Shown here piece by piece: positions 8,948-19,748 of a DNA stretch of 64,000 nucleotides. A model generated the notes under the pieces. That model did no database searches, was not told the origin of the DNA, and saw only the letters and a list, made by a program, of their open reading frames with translations. The stretch is from Mayfieldus sp963841445 (lineage in GTDB: Bacteria > Actinomycetota > Thermoleophilia > Solirubrobacterales > 70-9), in contig CAWJCP010000002.1 in NCBI GenBank assembly GCA_963841445.1, forward strand, positions 1,178,001 through 1,242,000, written 5' to 3'. Numbering within the stretch: the stretch's first letter is position 1; every line of letters begins with the position of its first letter. The position numbers and the translations under genes are program-made.

Positions 8948-10476
8948 CTACTCGGCGTCGGAGCCCTCGTCGTCGGCAGCCTCGGCGTCGCTGTCCTCGG
9001 AGTCGCCGTCGGACTTCTCGTCGTCCTCCGCATCGGCCTTCGCGGAGCCGCCGCCATTCTTTCCGCCCTTGACCTCCCCGAGGACCTGGTCGATCCCGCC
9101 CTTCATGTAGAAGGCGCCCTCGGGGACGTCGTCGTGCTCGCCGTCGAGGATCTCCCGGAAGCCGCGAACCGTCTCCTCGACCGGCACGAACTCGCCGGAG
9201 CGGCCGGTGAAGGCCTCCGCGACGAAGAACGGCTGCGAGAGGAAGCGCTCGATCTTGCGGGCCCGCGAGACCGTCTGCTTGTCCTCGTCGGAGAGCTCGT
9301 CGATGCCGAGGATCGCGATGATGTCCTGCAGCTCCTTGTAGCGCTGCAGGACCTCCTGGACCTCGGTCGCGGTGTTGTAGTGGTCCTCGCCGAGGATCTC
9401 CGGCTTGAGGATCGTTGAGGTCGAGTCGAGCGGGTCGACCGCGGGGTAGATCCCCTTCTCGGAGATCGCCCGCGACAGCGTCGTGGTCGCGTTGAGGTGC
9501 GCGAACACCGAGGCCGGCGCCGGGTCGGTGAGGTCGTCGGCGGGGACGTAGATCGCCTGCACCGACGTGACCGAGCCTTTGTCGGTCGAAGTTATTCGTT
9601 CCTGCAGCTCGCCCATCTCGGTCTCCAGGGTCGGCTGGTAGCCGACCGCGGACGGCATCCGGCCGAGCAGAGCCGAGACCTCCGAGCCGGCCTGCACGAA
9701 GCGGAAGATGTTGTCGATGAACAGCAGCACGTCCTGGCCACCGGACTCGCGGAAGTACTCGGCCATCGTGAGGCCCGAGAGCGCCACCCGGAGGCGGGCG
9801 CCCGGCGGCTCGTTCATCTGGCCGAAGACGAGCATCGTCTTCTCGATCACGCCGGACTCCTTCATCTCCAGCCAGAGGTCGTTGCCCTCGCGCGAGCGCT
9901 CGCCGACCCCGCAGAAGGCTGAGAGTCCCTCGTGCTCCTCGCCGATCGTGCGGATGAGCTCCTGGATCAGCACCGTCTTGCCGACTCCGGCGCCGCCGAA
10001 GAGGCCGACCTTGCCGCCCTTCGGGTAGGGGGCGAGCAGGTCGACGACCTTGATCCCCGTCGCGAGGATCTCCTGGGTCGGGGTGAGGTCCTCGACGTCG
10101 GGGGCGGGGCGGTGGATCGGCCAGCGCTCCCCGTCCTTCAGCGGCTCGCCCTCGTCGATCGGCTCGCCGAGCAGGTTGAAGATCCGCCCCAGGGTCTGAT
10201 CGCCGACCGGGACCGTGATCGGCCCGCCGGTGTCGATCATCGCGTCGCCCCGCTCGAGCCCGTCGGTCGCGTCCATGGCGATCGCACGCACCCGGTCGTC
10301 GCCGAGATGCTGCTGGACCTCGCAAACGAGGTCCATCGCATGCGCGCCCGTCGCCCTCGGGGACCTCGATCCGCAGCGCCGTAGTAGATCTCCGGCAGCT
10401 CAGCGGGGAAGACGGCGTCGACGACTACGCCTGTCACCTGCTCGACTCGTCCAACGTTTCCGTTTGCTTGCGCCAT
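8948..10476 (-). CDS. atpD: F-type ATP synthase beta subunit (apparent double frameshift near the N-terminus; acidic C-terminal tail)
   Basis: Catalytic subunit of F1. The start at 10476 gives MAQANGNVGRVEQVTGVVVD up to ELPEIYYG, then the frame breaks. Reading +1 from about 10377 gives LRIEVPEGDGRA, and a second +1 near 10340 gives MDLVCEVQQHLG, after which one frame runs to the stop. Walker A (GGAGVGKT), the DELSEED-like segment (here IDELSDEDK) and the rest of the catalytic core are intact. Without correction the product would stop after 79 residues, so an assembly error is likely in this essential gene. The last ~35 residues are almost entirely Asp, Glu, Ser, Ala and Gly, an unusual acidic tail. 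Confidence 0.93.
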
Positions 10477-10487
10477 CCGATCCTTTC

Positions 10488-11414
10488 CTAGCCGAGCGCT
10501 TCCGCCCCGGCGACGACTTCCAAGATCTCCTGCGTTATCTCCGCCTGCCGGACCCGGTTCATCTCCAGGGTCAGGTCGCTGATCATCGACTGCGCGTTCT
10601 CCGCCGCGCTTCGCATCGCCGTCATCCGCGCCCCCAGCTCCGAGGCCGAGGACTCAAGCAGCGCCCGGTAGACGGAGAGGTTGACGTAGTCCGGGATCAG
10701 GCGGTTGAGCAGCTCCTCCGGCTCCGGCTCGTAGACCCAAAGCGCACGCTTGTGGGCCTCGACGAGATCGGAGTCCTGCTCGGGCTCTTCGGGCGCCAGC
10801 TCCTCTACCCCCTCCCCGAACACCTCCGCCTCCTGGAGCGGCAACAGGGTCTGGCGGCGCACGTACTGGGTCAGCGGCGAGACGTAGCGGTTGTAGATCA
10901 ACTCCACCCGGTCGACGTCCTCATCGACGTAGCGTGCGGTCAGCTCCTCGGAGATCTCGCGGGCGTTGGCGAAGCCCGGTCGGTCGGTGAACCCGACCCA
11001 GGAGCGCCGCAGCGGCTGCTGGCGGAAGTTGAGCGCCGACTCGCCGCGCCGGCCGACCGCGTTGAAGATCACCGACGCCCCCTCGCCCTCGAACTCCCGC
11101 TTCAGCTCCATGCCGGCGCGGATGATGTTGGTGTTGAAGGCGCCGGCGAGGCCGCGATCGCCGGTGACCAGGAGGATGCTGGCGGTGCGCACCTCCTCGC
11201 GCTCGACCAGGACCGGGACGTGCGGCACGTCTCCGACCTCCTCGGCGGCCCGGCGGGTCAGCTTGCGGATCGCCTGCGCGTAGGGCCGCAGGGCGGCGAT
11301 CCTCTGCTCGGCGCGGCGCAGCCGCGCCGCCGCGACCATCTCCATCGCCCGGGTGATCTTGTGGATGTTGCGGACCGAGGAGATGCGGTTCTTGACTTCC
11401 TTGCGGGTCGCCAT
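10488..11414 (-). CDS. atpG: F-type ATP synthase gamma subunit
   Basis: Rotating central shaft of F1. N-terminal coiled coil RISSVRNIHKITRAMEMVAA and C-terminal coiled coil with MRSAAENAQSMISDLTLE are present, with VTGDRGLAGAFN between them. The 308 residues include an acidic insert around GEGVEELAPEEPEQDSD, in a loop that is also variable in other actinobacteria. Placed between atpA and atpD as expected. Confidence 0.96.
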   Translation of the reverse strand: MATRKEVKNRISSVRNIHKITRAMEMVAAARLRRAEQRIAALRPYAQAIRKLTRRAAEEVGDVPHVPVLVEREEVRTASILLVTGDRGLAGAFNTNIIRAGMELKREFEGEGASVIFNAVGRRGESALNFRQQPLRRSWVGFTDRPGFANAREISEELTARYVDEDVDRVELIYNRYVSPLTQYVRRQTLLPLQEAEVFGEGVEELAPEEPEQDSDLVEAHKRALWVYEPEPEELLNRLIPDYVNLSVYRALLESSASELGARMTAMRSAAENAQSMISDLTLEMNRVRQAEITQEILEVVAGAEALG

Positions 11415-11440
11415 CTCGAGAAACGGCTAGTGCCGAGGCA

Positions 11441-13171
<1,731 letters not shown>

Positions 13172-13188
13172 ACGGCTGACGTCCCTCC

Positions 13189-13722
13189 TTACGCCGCTCG
13201 TGCGACGGTCTTGCGAAGTTTCTCCAAGCGATTGCGGATGCTGGCGTCGAGGACCTTGTTGCCGACCTGCAGAACGATGCCCCCGAGAATGTTCCCGTCG
13301 ACCGCACTCTGCAGCTCGACGTCGCGCCCGGTCTGCTTCTCGATCTCGGCGCCGACCCGCTCGATGATCTCGGGCTCGAGCTCGACGGCGCTGGTGACCG
13401 TCACCTCCAATTTCCTGTTCTCCTGCTTCCAGGCCGCCTCGAACTGGCGCTGGACGCGGAAAATCAGCGGCATCCGGTGCTTCTCGATCAGCAGCTCACA
13501 GAAGTTGACGAACTCCTCGTTGGCGCCGCTGACCGCGCGCTCGAGCCCCTCACGCTTCTCGGCTGAGGTGAAGTAGGGCGAGAAGAAGAACACCTGCATC
13601 TCGCGGTCGCCCTCGAGCGCCGCGGCGAATTGGGTGAGCTCCTCGTGGACGCGGTCGAGCTCCCCCTTCTCCTTCGCGACCTCGAACAGGGCCTCGCTGT
13701 AGACGCGGGCGATCTCCTCCAT
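13189..13722 (-). CDS. atpH: F-type ATP synthase delta subunit
   Basis: Peripheral-stalk subunit joining F1 to the b dimer (OSCP family). The 177 residues begin MEEIARVYSEALFEVAKE and end with the conserved DGNILGGIVLQVGNKVLDAS segment. Separate b and delta genes show that this operon lacks the fused b-delta gene found in mycobacteria. Confidence 0.95.
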   Translation of the reverse strand: MEEIARVYSEALFEVAKEKGELDRVHEELTQFAAALEGDREMQVFFFSPYFTSAEKREGLERAVSGANEEFVNFCELLIEKHRMPLIFRVQRQFEAAWKQENRKLEVTVTSAVELEPEIIERVGAEIEKQTGRDVELQSAVDGNILGGIVLQVGNKVLDASIRNRLEKLRKTVARAA

Positions 13723-13792
13723 TACGCGGCACCTCCTCCGCTTCGCATCCGGGGTGCCGCGGTGGTGCCCACCCTGCTTAGTCCCAGTTCGA

Positions 13793-14377
13793 TCATTGCC
13801 CGTTTTGTCCGTCCTCCGGCGCCAGGGCGGAGAAGTCGACCTCGGCGAGCGCGTCCTCGACGAGGCGCTTCTGGTCGGCGTCGGCGAGCGACTTGCGGGT
13901 CAGCTTCTCGGTCGCGGCGACGGTGAGGTCGGCGACCTCGCTGCGGATCCGCTGCAGCGAGCGACGCGTCTCGGCTTCGATGTCGCGGCGTGCCGCGGCG
14001 ACCAGCTCCTCGCGGCGCTGCTTGCCGTCCTCGGCCGCCTCGGCCTTCGCCGTGTCTGCGGCCTTGCGGGCGCGGGCGATTATGTCCTCGGCCTGCTCGC
14101 GCGCCTCGGTTAGCCGGTGGCGGTACTCCTCGAGCAGCTCGTCGGCCTCCTTGCGCTGCCGCTCGGAGGCCTCGATGTTGTCGCGGATCGCGTTCGCCCG
14201 CTTGTCGAGCGCTGCCTGGATGCGGGGGAAGGCCGCCTTGCTGAGCACCCACATCGTGACCCCGAAGAGGAGCAGGGTCCAGATCATCAGCCCCAGGCCC
14301 GGGGAGACCAGGAAGCTTCCGCCGCTGTCTTTGGCGGCGAACGGGATCTGGGGCAAGGCTTGAGTGATCAGTTCCAC
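13793..14377 (-). CDS. atpF: F-type ATP synthase b subunit
   Basis: Peripheral-stalk membrane anchor. One N-terminal transmembrane helix (about 28-48, GLGLMIWTLLLFGVTMWVL) is followed by a long charged coiled coil (about 55-180) rich in Glu, Arg, Ala and Lys. ATG 14377; 194 residues. An overlapping open frame at 13722-14252 on the same strand is an Arg-rich shadow. Confidence 0.94.
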   Translation of the reverse strand: MELITQALPQIPFAAKDSGGSFLVSPGLGLMIWTLLLFGVTMWVLSKAAFPRIQAALDKRANAIRDNIEASERQRKEADELLEEYRHRLTEAREQAEDIIARARKAADTAKAEAAEDGKQRREELVAAARRDIEAETRRSLQRIRSEVADLTVAATEKLTRKSLADADQKRLVEDALAEVDFSALAPEDGQNGQ

Positions 14378-14392
14378 GGAATGCTCGCGCGA

Positions 14393-14671
14393 TCAGCCCG
14401 AAGGGGTGAGGAAGAAGGCGATCAGCCCGAAGATGAAGGTGTAGAAGGCGACCGCCTCGGTGAGCGCGAAGCCGAGCCAGCGGATCTGCTGCAGCTCGTC
14501 CTTCATCTCCGGCTGGCGGGCGACCGACTCGATCTCCTTGCCGAAGATGATGCCGATGCCGATCCCGGCGCCGATCGAGCCGAGCCCGGCGCCGACGCCG
14601 AGCGCGATCGCCTTGCCGGCGTTGGTAATGCCCTTGTCGCTGACTGCAGCGACGATTGGCAACAGGTCCAT
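14393..14671 (-). CDS. atpE: F-type ATP synthase c subunit
   Basis: Forms the rotor ring. Two hydrophobic helices flank the polar loop ARQPE (51-55), with the glycine-rich GVGAGLGSIGAGIGIGI packing motif in helix 1 and the ion-carrying Glu72 in LTEAVAFYTF. The residue after Glu72 is Ala rather than the Ser/Thr of sodium-binding rings, so a proton ring is inferred. 92 residues. Confidence 0.97.
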   Translation of the reverse strand: MDLLPIVAAVSDKGITNAGKAIALGVGAGLGSIGAGIGIGIIFGKEIESVARQPEMKDELQQIRWLGFALTEAVAFYTFIFGLIAFFLTPSG

Positions 14672-14687
14672 GACAGCTCCTTTTTTC

Positions 14688-15596
14688 CTAGTGGCTCTCG
14701 GCGGTCGCTCCGCCGATGTAGATCGCGGTGAGGATGGAGAAGATAAACGCCTGAAGCGTGGCGATCAGGCCGAGCTCGAAGACGAAGAAGGCGAATGCCA
14801 TCGGAAAGGTGAGGGCACCGAGGGCGGCGAGACCGAGCAGCACCGCCAGCCCGCCGCCCATGAACAGCAGCAGCAGGTGGCCGGCGAGGACGTTGGCAAA
14901 GAGCCGTACCGAGAGCGAGATCAGGCGCACGAGGTGCGAGATCACCTCGATCGCGAAGATCGCCGCTTTTCCGATCGGGTTCATGTCCTCGAGGCCAGCC
15001 GGCAGCCAGCTCGCAAAATAGGCGAAGAACCCTTTCGTCCTGATCCCCTCGAGGTTGTAGGAGATCCAGACGACCAGGGTCAGGGCCAGCGGCATCGAGA
15101 TGTTCGCGGTCGCGGCGTAGATCGCAAAGGAGGGAACCGCCACCCCGAAGATGTCGACCGTCTCCTGGGTGTTGGTCGGCAAGGGCAGATAGCCGATCAC
15201 GTTCGAGAACCAGATGAAGAAGAACAGCGTGGCCACGAACGGGAACCACTTGATCGCCATCGCGGAGTCGAGGTTGCCGCCGGTGATGTTGTTGCGGGTC
15301 AGGTCGTAGGCCAGCTCGACCGCGGTCTGAACGCGATTCGGCTTCTGCGCCATGCGCCGCGCGATCCAGACCATCACCAGGATCGTCAGCGCGCTGGCAA
15401 GCGCGAGATAGAAGACGGCGCGGTTGATGCTCAGATCGACCCCGCCGATCTTGATCGGGATCCAGGCGTCGAGCTTGAACTCGTTCTGGGGCTTGAACTC
15501 GTCGTTGCGCCCGTCGTTTCCGAAGATCAGGAGCAGCAAGATGAAGACGGCGAAATAGACGCCGAGGGCGATCAGGACCTTGCTGCGGGTCCTCAT
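14688..15596 (-). CDS. atpB: F-type ATP synthase a subunit
   Basis: Stator half-channel subunit. Several membrane helices are visible. The essential arginine is in SLSVRLFANVLAGHLL, and the last helices hold FVFELGLIATLQAFIFSIL. The 302 residues start at ATG 15596, which overlaps the stop of the upstream atpI-like gene as ATGA (15593-15596). Confidence 0.95.
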   Translation of the reverse strand: MRTRSKVLIALGVYFAVFILLLLIFGNDGRNDEFKPQNEFKLDAWIPIKIGGVDLSINRAVFYLALASALTILVMVWIARRMAQKPNRVQTAVELAYDLTRNNITGGNLDSAMAIKWFPFVATLFFFIWFSNVIGYLPLPTNTQETVDIFGVAVPSFAIYAATANISMPLALTLVVWISYNLEGIRTKGFFAYFASWLPAGLEDMNPIGKAAIFAIEVISHLVRLISLSVRLFANVLAGHLLLLFMGGGLAVLLGLAALGALTFPMAFAFFVFELGLIATLQAFIFSILTAIYIGGATAESH

Positions 15597-16012
15597 TGCG
15601 ACAGCTCCCGGTCGACGAGATGGGCGATTCCCTGGGCGGCGAGATAGGTGGTGAACAGGGCGGCGGAGAGCACCGCCGCCGCGAGTCCCGACTCGCGGTC
15701 AGCGATCCCGACCAGCAACACCGCCAGTGCGACCAGCCAGACGCGTCCGAGCCTTGCCAGCGCAACGGCGCCCATCGCCGAGCGCCGATTCCCGCGTGCG
15801 AGGCTTCCGCGCGCCTGACGCTCGGCCGCGAGCTGGATCACGCGGGTCAGGAGCCAGGCCGCGCCCGCGACCGCGTAGCCGAGCATCGGCAGCCCGCCGA
15901 GCAGGAAGACCGGCAGCGCCAGCGCCAGGAGCGCGAGGTCCAGGAAGCGGACCGCTGCGGCAAACCGGCTGCCCGGGACGCGATCAGATCCGTCTATAGC
16001 GAGCGTAGACAA
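15593..16012 (-). CDS. AtpI-like membrane protein at the head of the ATP synthase operon
   Basis: Small hydrophobic protein with about four transmembrane segments (FLDLALLALALPVFLLG; MLGYAVAGAAWLLTRVI; VWLVALAVLLVGIA; GLAAAVLSAALFTTYLAA). Position and topology match AtpI, proposed to help c-ring assembly. Sequence similarity is weak, so the name rests on context. The frame is open to an ATG at 16087, but the first 25 residues of that form would overlap the AtpZ gene and look like shadow; TTG 16012 gives 139 residues and a 29-nt overlap. No ATG or GTG occurs between, so the start is uncertain. Confidence 0.7.
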   Translation of the reverse strand: MSTLAIDGSDRVPGSRFAAAVRFLDLALLALALPVFLLGGLPMLGYAVAGAAWLLTRVIQLAAERQARGSLARGNRRSAMGAVALARLGRVWLVALAVLLVGIADRESGLAAAVLSAALFTTYLAAQGIAHLVDRELSQ

Positions 16013-16181
16013 GGCGAAATCCAACGACGAGGCCCACGAACAGTCCGGCGATGCCGATCGGGACGCCAAGGCCGAGCAGCGATCCAAGCCCGAAGCCCGC
16101 GGCGGCGCAGATCAGCATCGCGGCGATCAGCATGAAGCCCGCAGCCGCCGCGTCGGCTCCCGTGGAGGGACGCCGATTCAT
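15984..16181 (-). CDS. AtpZ/AtpI-family small membrane protein
   Basis: A 65-residue protein with two transmembrane helices separated by a short Gly/Pro turn: ADAAAAGFMLIAAMLICAAA, then PIGIAGLFVGLVVGFRLVYA, ending ARYRRI. This two-helix pattern with a conserved G-x-x-x-G first helix and a basic tail fits the AtpZ family (F0F1-ATPase gene 1), which precedes atpI and atpB in many operons. ATG 16181 is the first good start after the repeat array, so this is the first gene of the ATP synthase operon here. Confidence 0.72.
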   Translation of the reverse strand: MNRRPSTGADAAAAGFMLIAAMLICAAAGFGLGSLLGLGVPIGIAGLFVGLVVGFRLVYARYRRI

Positions 16182-16348
16182 CGGAGTGTCGAGTGGGACG
16201 GCCTGGCAATTGCGGTCGTTACGGGCACGAAGGGACGAGAACCGCCGTCGCGTGGCATCTCCGGCGGAGAAATTCGCGGAGATACGTCGCTCCAGCGGCC
16301 AGGCGACTATATCCGAGACGCAGTCTGAGCGATGCCGCTGGGCAGCAA

Positions 16349-16615
16349 GCTCTTGCGGCCGCTTCGCGGCCTGACATGCATGTGCCGCTCCACTTCGTTT
16401 CGCGGCCCTACTAAAGCTCTTGCGGCCGCTTCGCGGCCTGACATGCATGTGCCGCTCCACTTCGTTTCGCGGCCCTACTAAAGCTCTTGCGGCCGCTTCG
16501 CGGCCTGACATGCATGTGCCGCTCCACTTCGTTTCGCGGCCCTACTAAGGCTCTTGCGGCGGCCTACGGCCGCCTGACATGCATGTGCCGCTCCACTTCG
16601 TTTCGCGGCCCTACT
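16349..16615 (-). repeat. Four-copy tandem array of a 67-bp structured repeat (array A)
   Basis: Copies begin at 16349, 16416, 16483 and 16550, an exact 67-bp period. Copies 1-3 are nearly identical; copy 4 is diverged in its first hairpin. Each copy contains the hairpin GGCCGC-TTC-GCGGCC, the 10-bp palindrome ACATGCATGT, and a second stem GCCGC/GCGGC. The period is not a multiple of three and there are no spacers, so it is neither coding nor CRISPR. The outer edge of copy 4 contains the TAG stop of wecA (16611-16613). About 170 bp without any recognised feature (16182-16348) separates the array from the AtpZ start and would hold the atp promoter. The first 35 nt of a copy are almost the same as the repeat at 33026. 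Confidence 0.9.
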
Positions 16616-17816
16616 TAACCGATTCGAACTCGCCGGTCTCCGGGTCGACGGTCGGGAAGCTGCCGGTCTCGAGCTCCTCGGCGACCCCGGCGTCGACCTG
16701 CTCGGGAGCCGGCGTCGGCCGCCCCGCTGCCGTGCGCAGGCCACGCAGCTGATCGAGCCGGACCCGGCGCAGCTTCAGGATCTCGAGCACGTAGACGAGG
16801 TAGACGCTGGCCGCCAGAGCGAAGACGCCGCAGGCGACGATCAGCGCCATCCAGCCGGCATGGGTGTGGCCGTGGCGGTGGTAGGGGATGAAGCGCAGCG
16901 CCAGGGCCAGGCCGGCGAAGATCAGAGTCCAGCCGTATAGGTAGGCGAGGGTGCGGCGCTGCGAGAAGCCGATGTTGGCCATCCGGTGATGAAAGTGCCA
17001 GCGGTCGGCCAGATAGACCGGCTTCCGGTAGCGGATCCGCTTCGCGACCACGAAGGTGGTGTCGAGGATCGGCACCGCGAGCACGAATAGGGGGAACAGC
17101 AGCGCGATCACCGCGTTGGTCTTCAAGGCGCCCTGCACGGCGATCATGCCGAGCAGATAGCCGAGCAGGTTGGAGCCGGTGTCACCCATGAAGCTCGACG
17201 CCGGGGGGAATCCATGGCGCAGGAAGCCGAGCGCGGCGCCGGCGGTGAGCGCGGCGAGCACGCCGGCGGCGTCACGGTCGAGGGAGAGGGCGATGATCGC
17301 GAAGGCGATCCCGGAGATCACGCAGACCCCGGATGCGAGGCCGTCGACGCCGTCGGCGAAGTTGATCATGTTGATCACCGCCACCACCCCGATCACGGTC
17401 AGTGGGTAGGAGACCCAGCCGAGCGTGAATTGCCCGACGAAGGGGATCGTGGTGTCCTCGACCCGGATCCCGGCGAGCACCGGGATCAGCACCGCGATGG
17501 TCTGGCCCGACAGCTTCACTCCCGCCGGGAGGTCGATGGTGTCGTCGAGCGCTCCGACCGCGGTGATCAGCACCGCGCCAGCGAGGATCGCCCGCGTCTC
17601 GGCGTTCCAGGGCAGCCAGATCAAGCCGGCGACAAGCACCGCGACGAGGATCGCCAGGCCGCTCAGTCGCGGTGTCGGCTGGTCGTGCAGGCCGCGGGGA
17701 TTCGGCAGGTCGATCGCCCCCAGCCTGCGCGCAATCGACTCCGTGACCGGCACGAGCAGCCAGGCCAGCGCGGCGGCGAGAACGAACGAGAGAACCGCGT
17801 CAGTGACGTCCAACAA
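16611..17816 (-). CDS. wecA: Undecaprenyl-phosphate N-acetylhexosamine-1-phosphate transferase (WecA/TagO/MraY family)
   Basis: Starts lipid-linked glycan synthesis by moving a sugar-1-phosphate from a UDP-sugar to undecaprenyl phosphate at the inner face of the membrane. Ten or more transmembrane helices. Signature motifs are GALDDTIDLP (metal-binding Asp pair), NMINFADGVDGL, FMGDTGSN and the cytoplasmic RWHFHHRM histidine motif. The 401 residues end in a hydrophilic Pro/Glu-rich tail of about 50. In Mycobacterium tuberculosis the homologue rfe (Rv1302) also lies just before the atp operon, so the order is conserved even though a repeat array separates the two here. Confidence 0.92.
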   Translation of the reverse strand: MLDVTDAVLSFVLAAALAWLLVPVTESIARRLGAIDLPNPRGLHDQPTPRLSGLAILVAVLVAGLIWLPWNAETRAILAGAVLITAVGALDDTIDLPAGVKLSGQTIAVLIPVLAGIRVEDTTIPFVGQFTLGWVSYPLTVIGVVAVINMINFADGVDGLASGVCVISGIAFAIIALSLDRDAAGVLAALTAGAALGFLRHGFPPASSFMGDTGSNLLGYLLGMIAVQGALKTNAVIALLFPLFVLAVPILDTTFVVAKRIRYRKPVYLADRWHFHHRMANIGFSQRRTLAYLYGWTLIFAGLALALRFIPYHRHGHTHAGWMALIVACGVFALAASVYLVYVLEILKLRRVRLDQLRGLRTAAGRPTPAPEQVDAGVAEELETGSFPTVDPETGEFESVK

Positions 17817-17829
17817 CGCGAATTCTTCC

Positions 17830-19719
17830 CTATGCCGAGGCGGCCTCCTCGACTCGTGCGTAGGTATCGAACCAGAGAGTGAAGCTCATCAGGCCCCAGA
17901 TCTGGCGGCTGAGGTCGGTTTTTCCGTTCACGTGCTCGTCGATCACGGCCTCGACGGCGCGTGGCTCGAAGAACCCCTGCCGGACCACGGTCTCGGCGCT
18001 GAGCACCTCGCGCGCGAACCCCTGCAGGTCGCCGCGCAGCCAGGCTGCGACCGGGATCGAGAACCCCTGCTTGCGCGCCCCCAGGATCGCGTCGGGCAGC
18101 ATTGGCGCCAGCGCCTGGCGCAGGAGGCGCTTCTTGGCAAAGCCGCGCACCTTGAGGTTGGTCGGCAGCGCGAGCGCGAGGTCTGCGACCTCGGGATCCA
18201 GGAACGGCACCCGCGTCTCCAGCGAGTGGGCCATGCTGGCCCGATCGGTCTTGACGAGCAGATCGTCGACCAGGTAGATGCCCAGATCGACGTCCTGCAA
18301 CCGCGCGAGGGGCTCAGCGCCGTCGGTCTCCGCGTAGCGCTCCCGGTAGATCCCCAGCGGGTCGGCGGCGCCGCGCCGCTCGGGGCGCAGCAGCGTCGCC
18401 CGCGCGTCAGGGGAGAAGATCTCCTTCCAGGCGTGGTGGCGCTCCAGCGGCGGTAGCCCGGCACCGGCGACAAACCGCTTCGCCTTGTAGTCGAAGCTGA
18501 CCCGCGCCGAGGAGCTCGGCAGCCGGCGCACGAGCGGGGCGACCGCGCTCGCCAGCGGGCCGACGCGGCGCGCGAGCAGATCGGCGACGTAGGTGTAGTA
18601 GCCGCCGAACAGCTCGTCTCCACCCTCGCCCGAGAGCGCGACCTTGACCGAGCCCGCCGCGAGCTCCGAGACGAGGTAAGTGGGCAGCGCCGAGGAGTCC
18701 GCGAACGGTTCGTCGAACGCCTCGACGAGGCGCGGCAGAAGCTCGGCGGCGTCGGGGCGCAGGACCAGCTCGTGATGGTCGGTGGCGTAGCGATCGGCGA
18801 TCAGGCGGGCGCTCCCCAGCTCGTCGAAGGAGCCCTCCTCAAAGCCGATCGAGAAGGTGCTGACCGGCGCCGAGCTTTGCTCGGAGGCGAGCGCGGTCAA
18901 CGCCGAGGAGTCGATGCCGCCGGAGAGCAGCACCCCGACCGGCACGTCGGCGACGAGATGGGCGCGGACCGAGTCGCGCAGCCGCTCGCGCAGCTCGGCG
19001 GCGAGCTCCTCGGGGCGCTCGGAGCGAAGCTCGGTGGCGGGCGCCGGCCGCGGGCGCGCGTAGCCGCGCTGCTCGATCCCGGCGCCCTCCCAGAGCAGCA
19101 GATGGCCGACGGGCAGCTTGCGAGCCTCGCTGAAGATCGTCAGCGGGGCCGGGATCGAGTTGAAGGCGAGGAATGCCTGCAGCGCGTCGAGGTCGATCTC
19201 GCGCTTGAAGCCGGGCTGGCGCAGCAGCGCCTTCAGCTCCGAGGCGAAGGAGAGCGTCCCGCCCGCCTCGCGGTAGTAGAGCGGCTTGATCCCGAAGCGA
19301 TCGCGGGCGAGCAACAGGCGGCGCGACCGCGAGTCCCAGAGCGCGATCGCGAACATCCCGCGCAGCTCCTCGACGAATGCGGGCCCGCGCTCCTCGTAGA
19401 GGTGCACGAGCACCTCGGTGTCGCTGTGGGTCGAGAACCGGTGCCCGCCGCGCTGCAGCCGTTCGCGCAGCTCGCGGTAGTTGTAGATCTCGCCGTTCTG
19501 GACCACGGTGACGGTCCCGTCCTCGTTCGAGATCGGCTGATCGCCTCCGGCGAGATCGATGATCGAGAGGCGCCGCACCGCCAGCCCGACCGGCCCGTCG
19601 ATGGCGATGCCGTCGCTGTCAGGGCCGCGATGGACGAGCGTCTCGCTCATCGCGGCCAGCGCCGCGGGATCGGGAGTCGAGGCGCCATCGAGGCGGACGA
19701 GGCCGCAGATCCCGCACAT
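17830..19719 (-). CDS. asnB: Asparagine synthase (glutamine-hydrolysing) family protein
   Basis: N-terminal Ntn glutaminase with catalytic Cys2 (MCGICG) and C-terminal ATP-pyrophosphatase synthetase with the P-loop LSGGIDSSALTAL. 629 residues, normal for AsnB. Lies within a glycan gene group, where AsnB homologues often amidate a sugar or a peptidoglycan carboxylate instead of free aspartate. A housekeeping asparagine synthetase role cannot be excluded. Ends 14 bp before wecA. Confidence 0.9.
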   Translation of the reverse strand: MCGICGLVRLDGASTPDPAALAAMSETLVHRGPDSDGIAIDGPVGLAVRRLSIIDLAGGDQPISNEDGTVTVVQNGEIYNYRELRERLQRGGHRFSTHSDTEVLVHLYEERGPAFVEELRGMFAIALWDSRSRRLLLARDRFGIKPLYYREAGGTLSFASELKALLRQPGFKREIDLDALQAFLAFNSIPAPLTIFSEARKLPVGHLLLWEGAGIEQRGYARPRPAPATELRSERPEELAAELRERLRDSVRAHLVADVPVGVLLSGGIDSSALTALASEQSSAPVSTFSIGFEEGSFDELGSARLIADRYATDHHELVLRPDAAELLPRLVEAFDEPFADSSALPTYLVSELAAGSVKVALSGEGGDELFGGYYTYVADLLARRVGPLASAVAPLVRRLPSSSARVSFDYKAKRFVAGAGLPPLERHHAWKEIFSPDARATLLRPERRGAADPLGIYRERYAETDGAEPLARLQDVDLGIYLVDDLLVKTDRASMAHSLETRVPFLDPEVADLALALPTNLKVRGFAKKRLLRQALAPMLPDAILGARKQGFSIPVAAWLRGDLQGFAREVLSAETVVRQGFFEPRAVEAVIDEHVNGKTDLSRQIWGLMSFTLWFDTYARVEEAASA

Positions 19720-19748
19720 GCGGCCAGTCTACGAACCGCTCTCGGCGG

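Noticed and set aside
7417..9057. M20 peptidase extended to 546 residues
   Set aside because: The added N-terminal 186 residues overlap atpC and atpD and are Arg/Ser/Pro nonsense; the family start is at 8499.
13722..14252. A second gene overlapping atpF on the same strand
   Set aside because: Arg/Gly-rich out-of-frame reading of the atpF coiled coil; atpF itself is unambiguous.
16349..16615. CRISPR array
   Set aside because: Units are contiguous with a 67-bp period and no unique spacers, and no cas gene is near.
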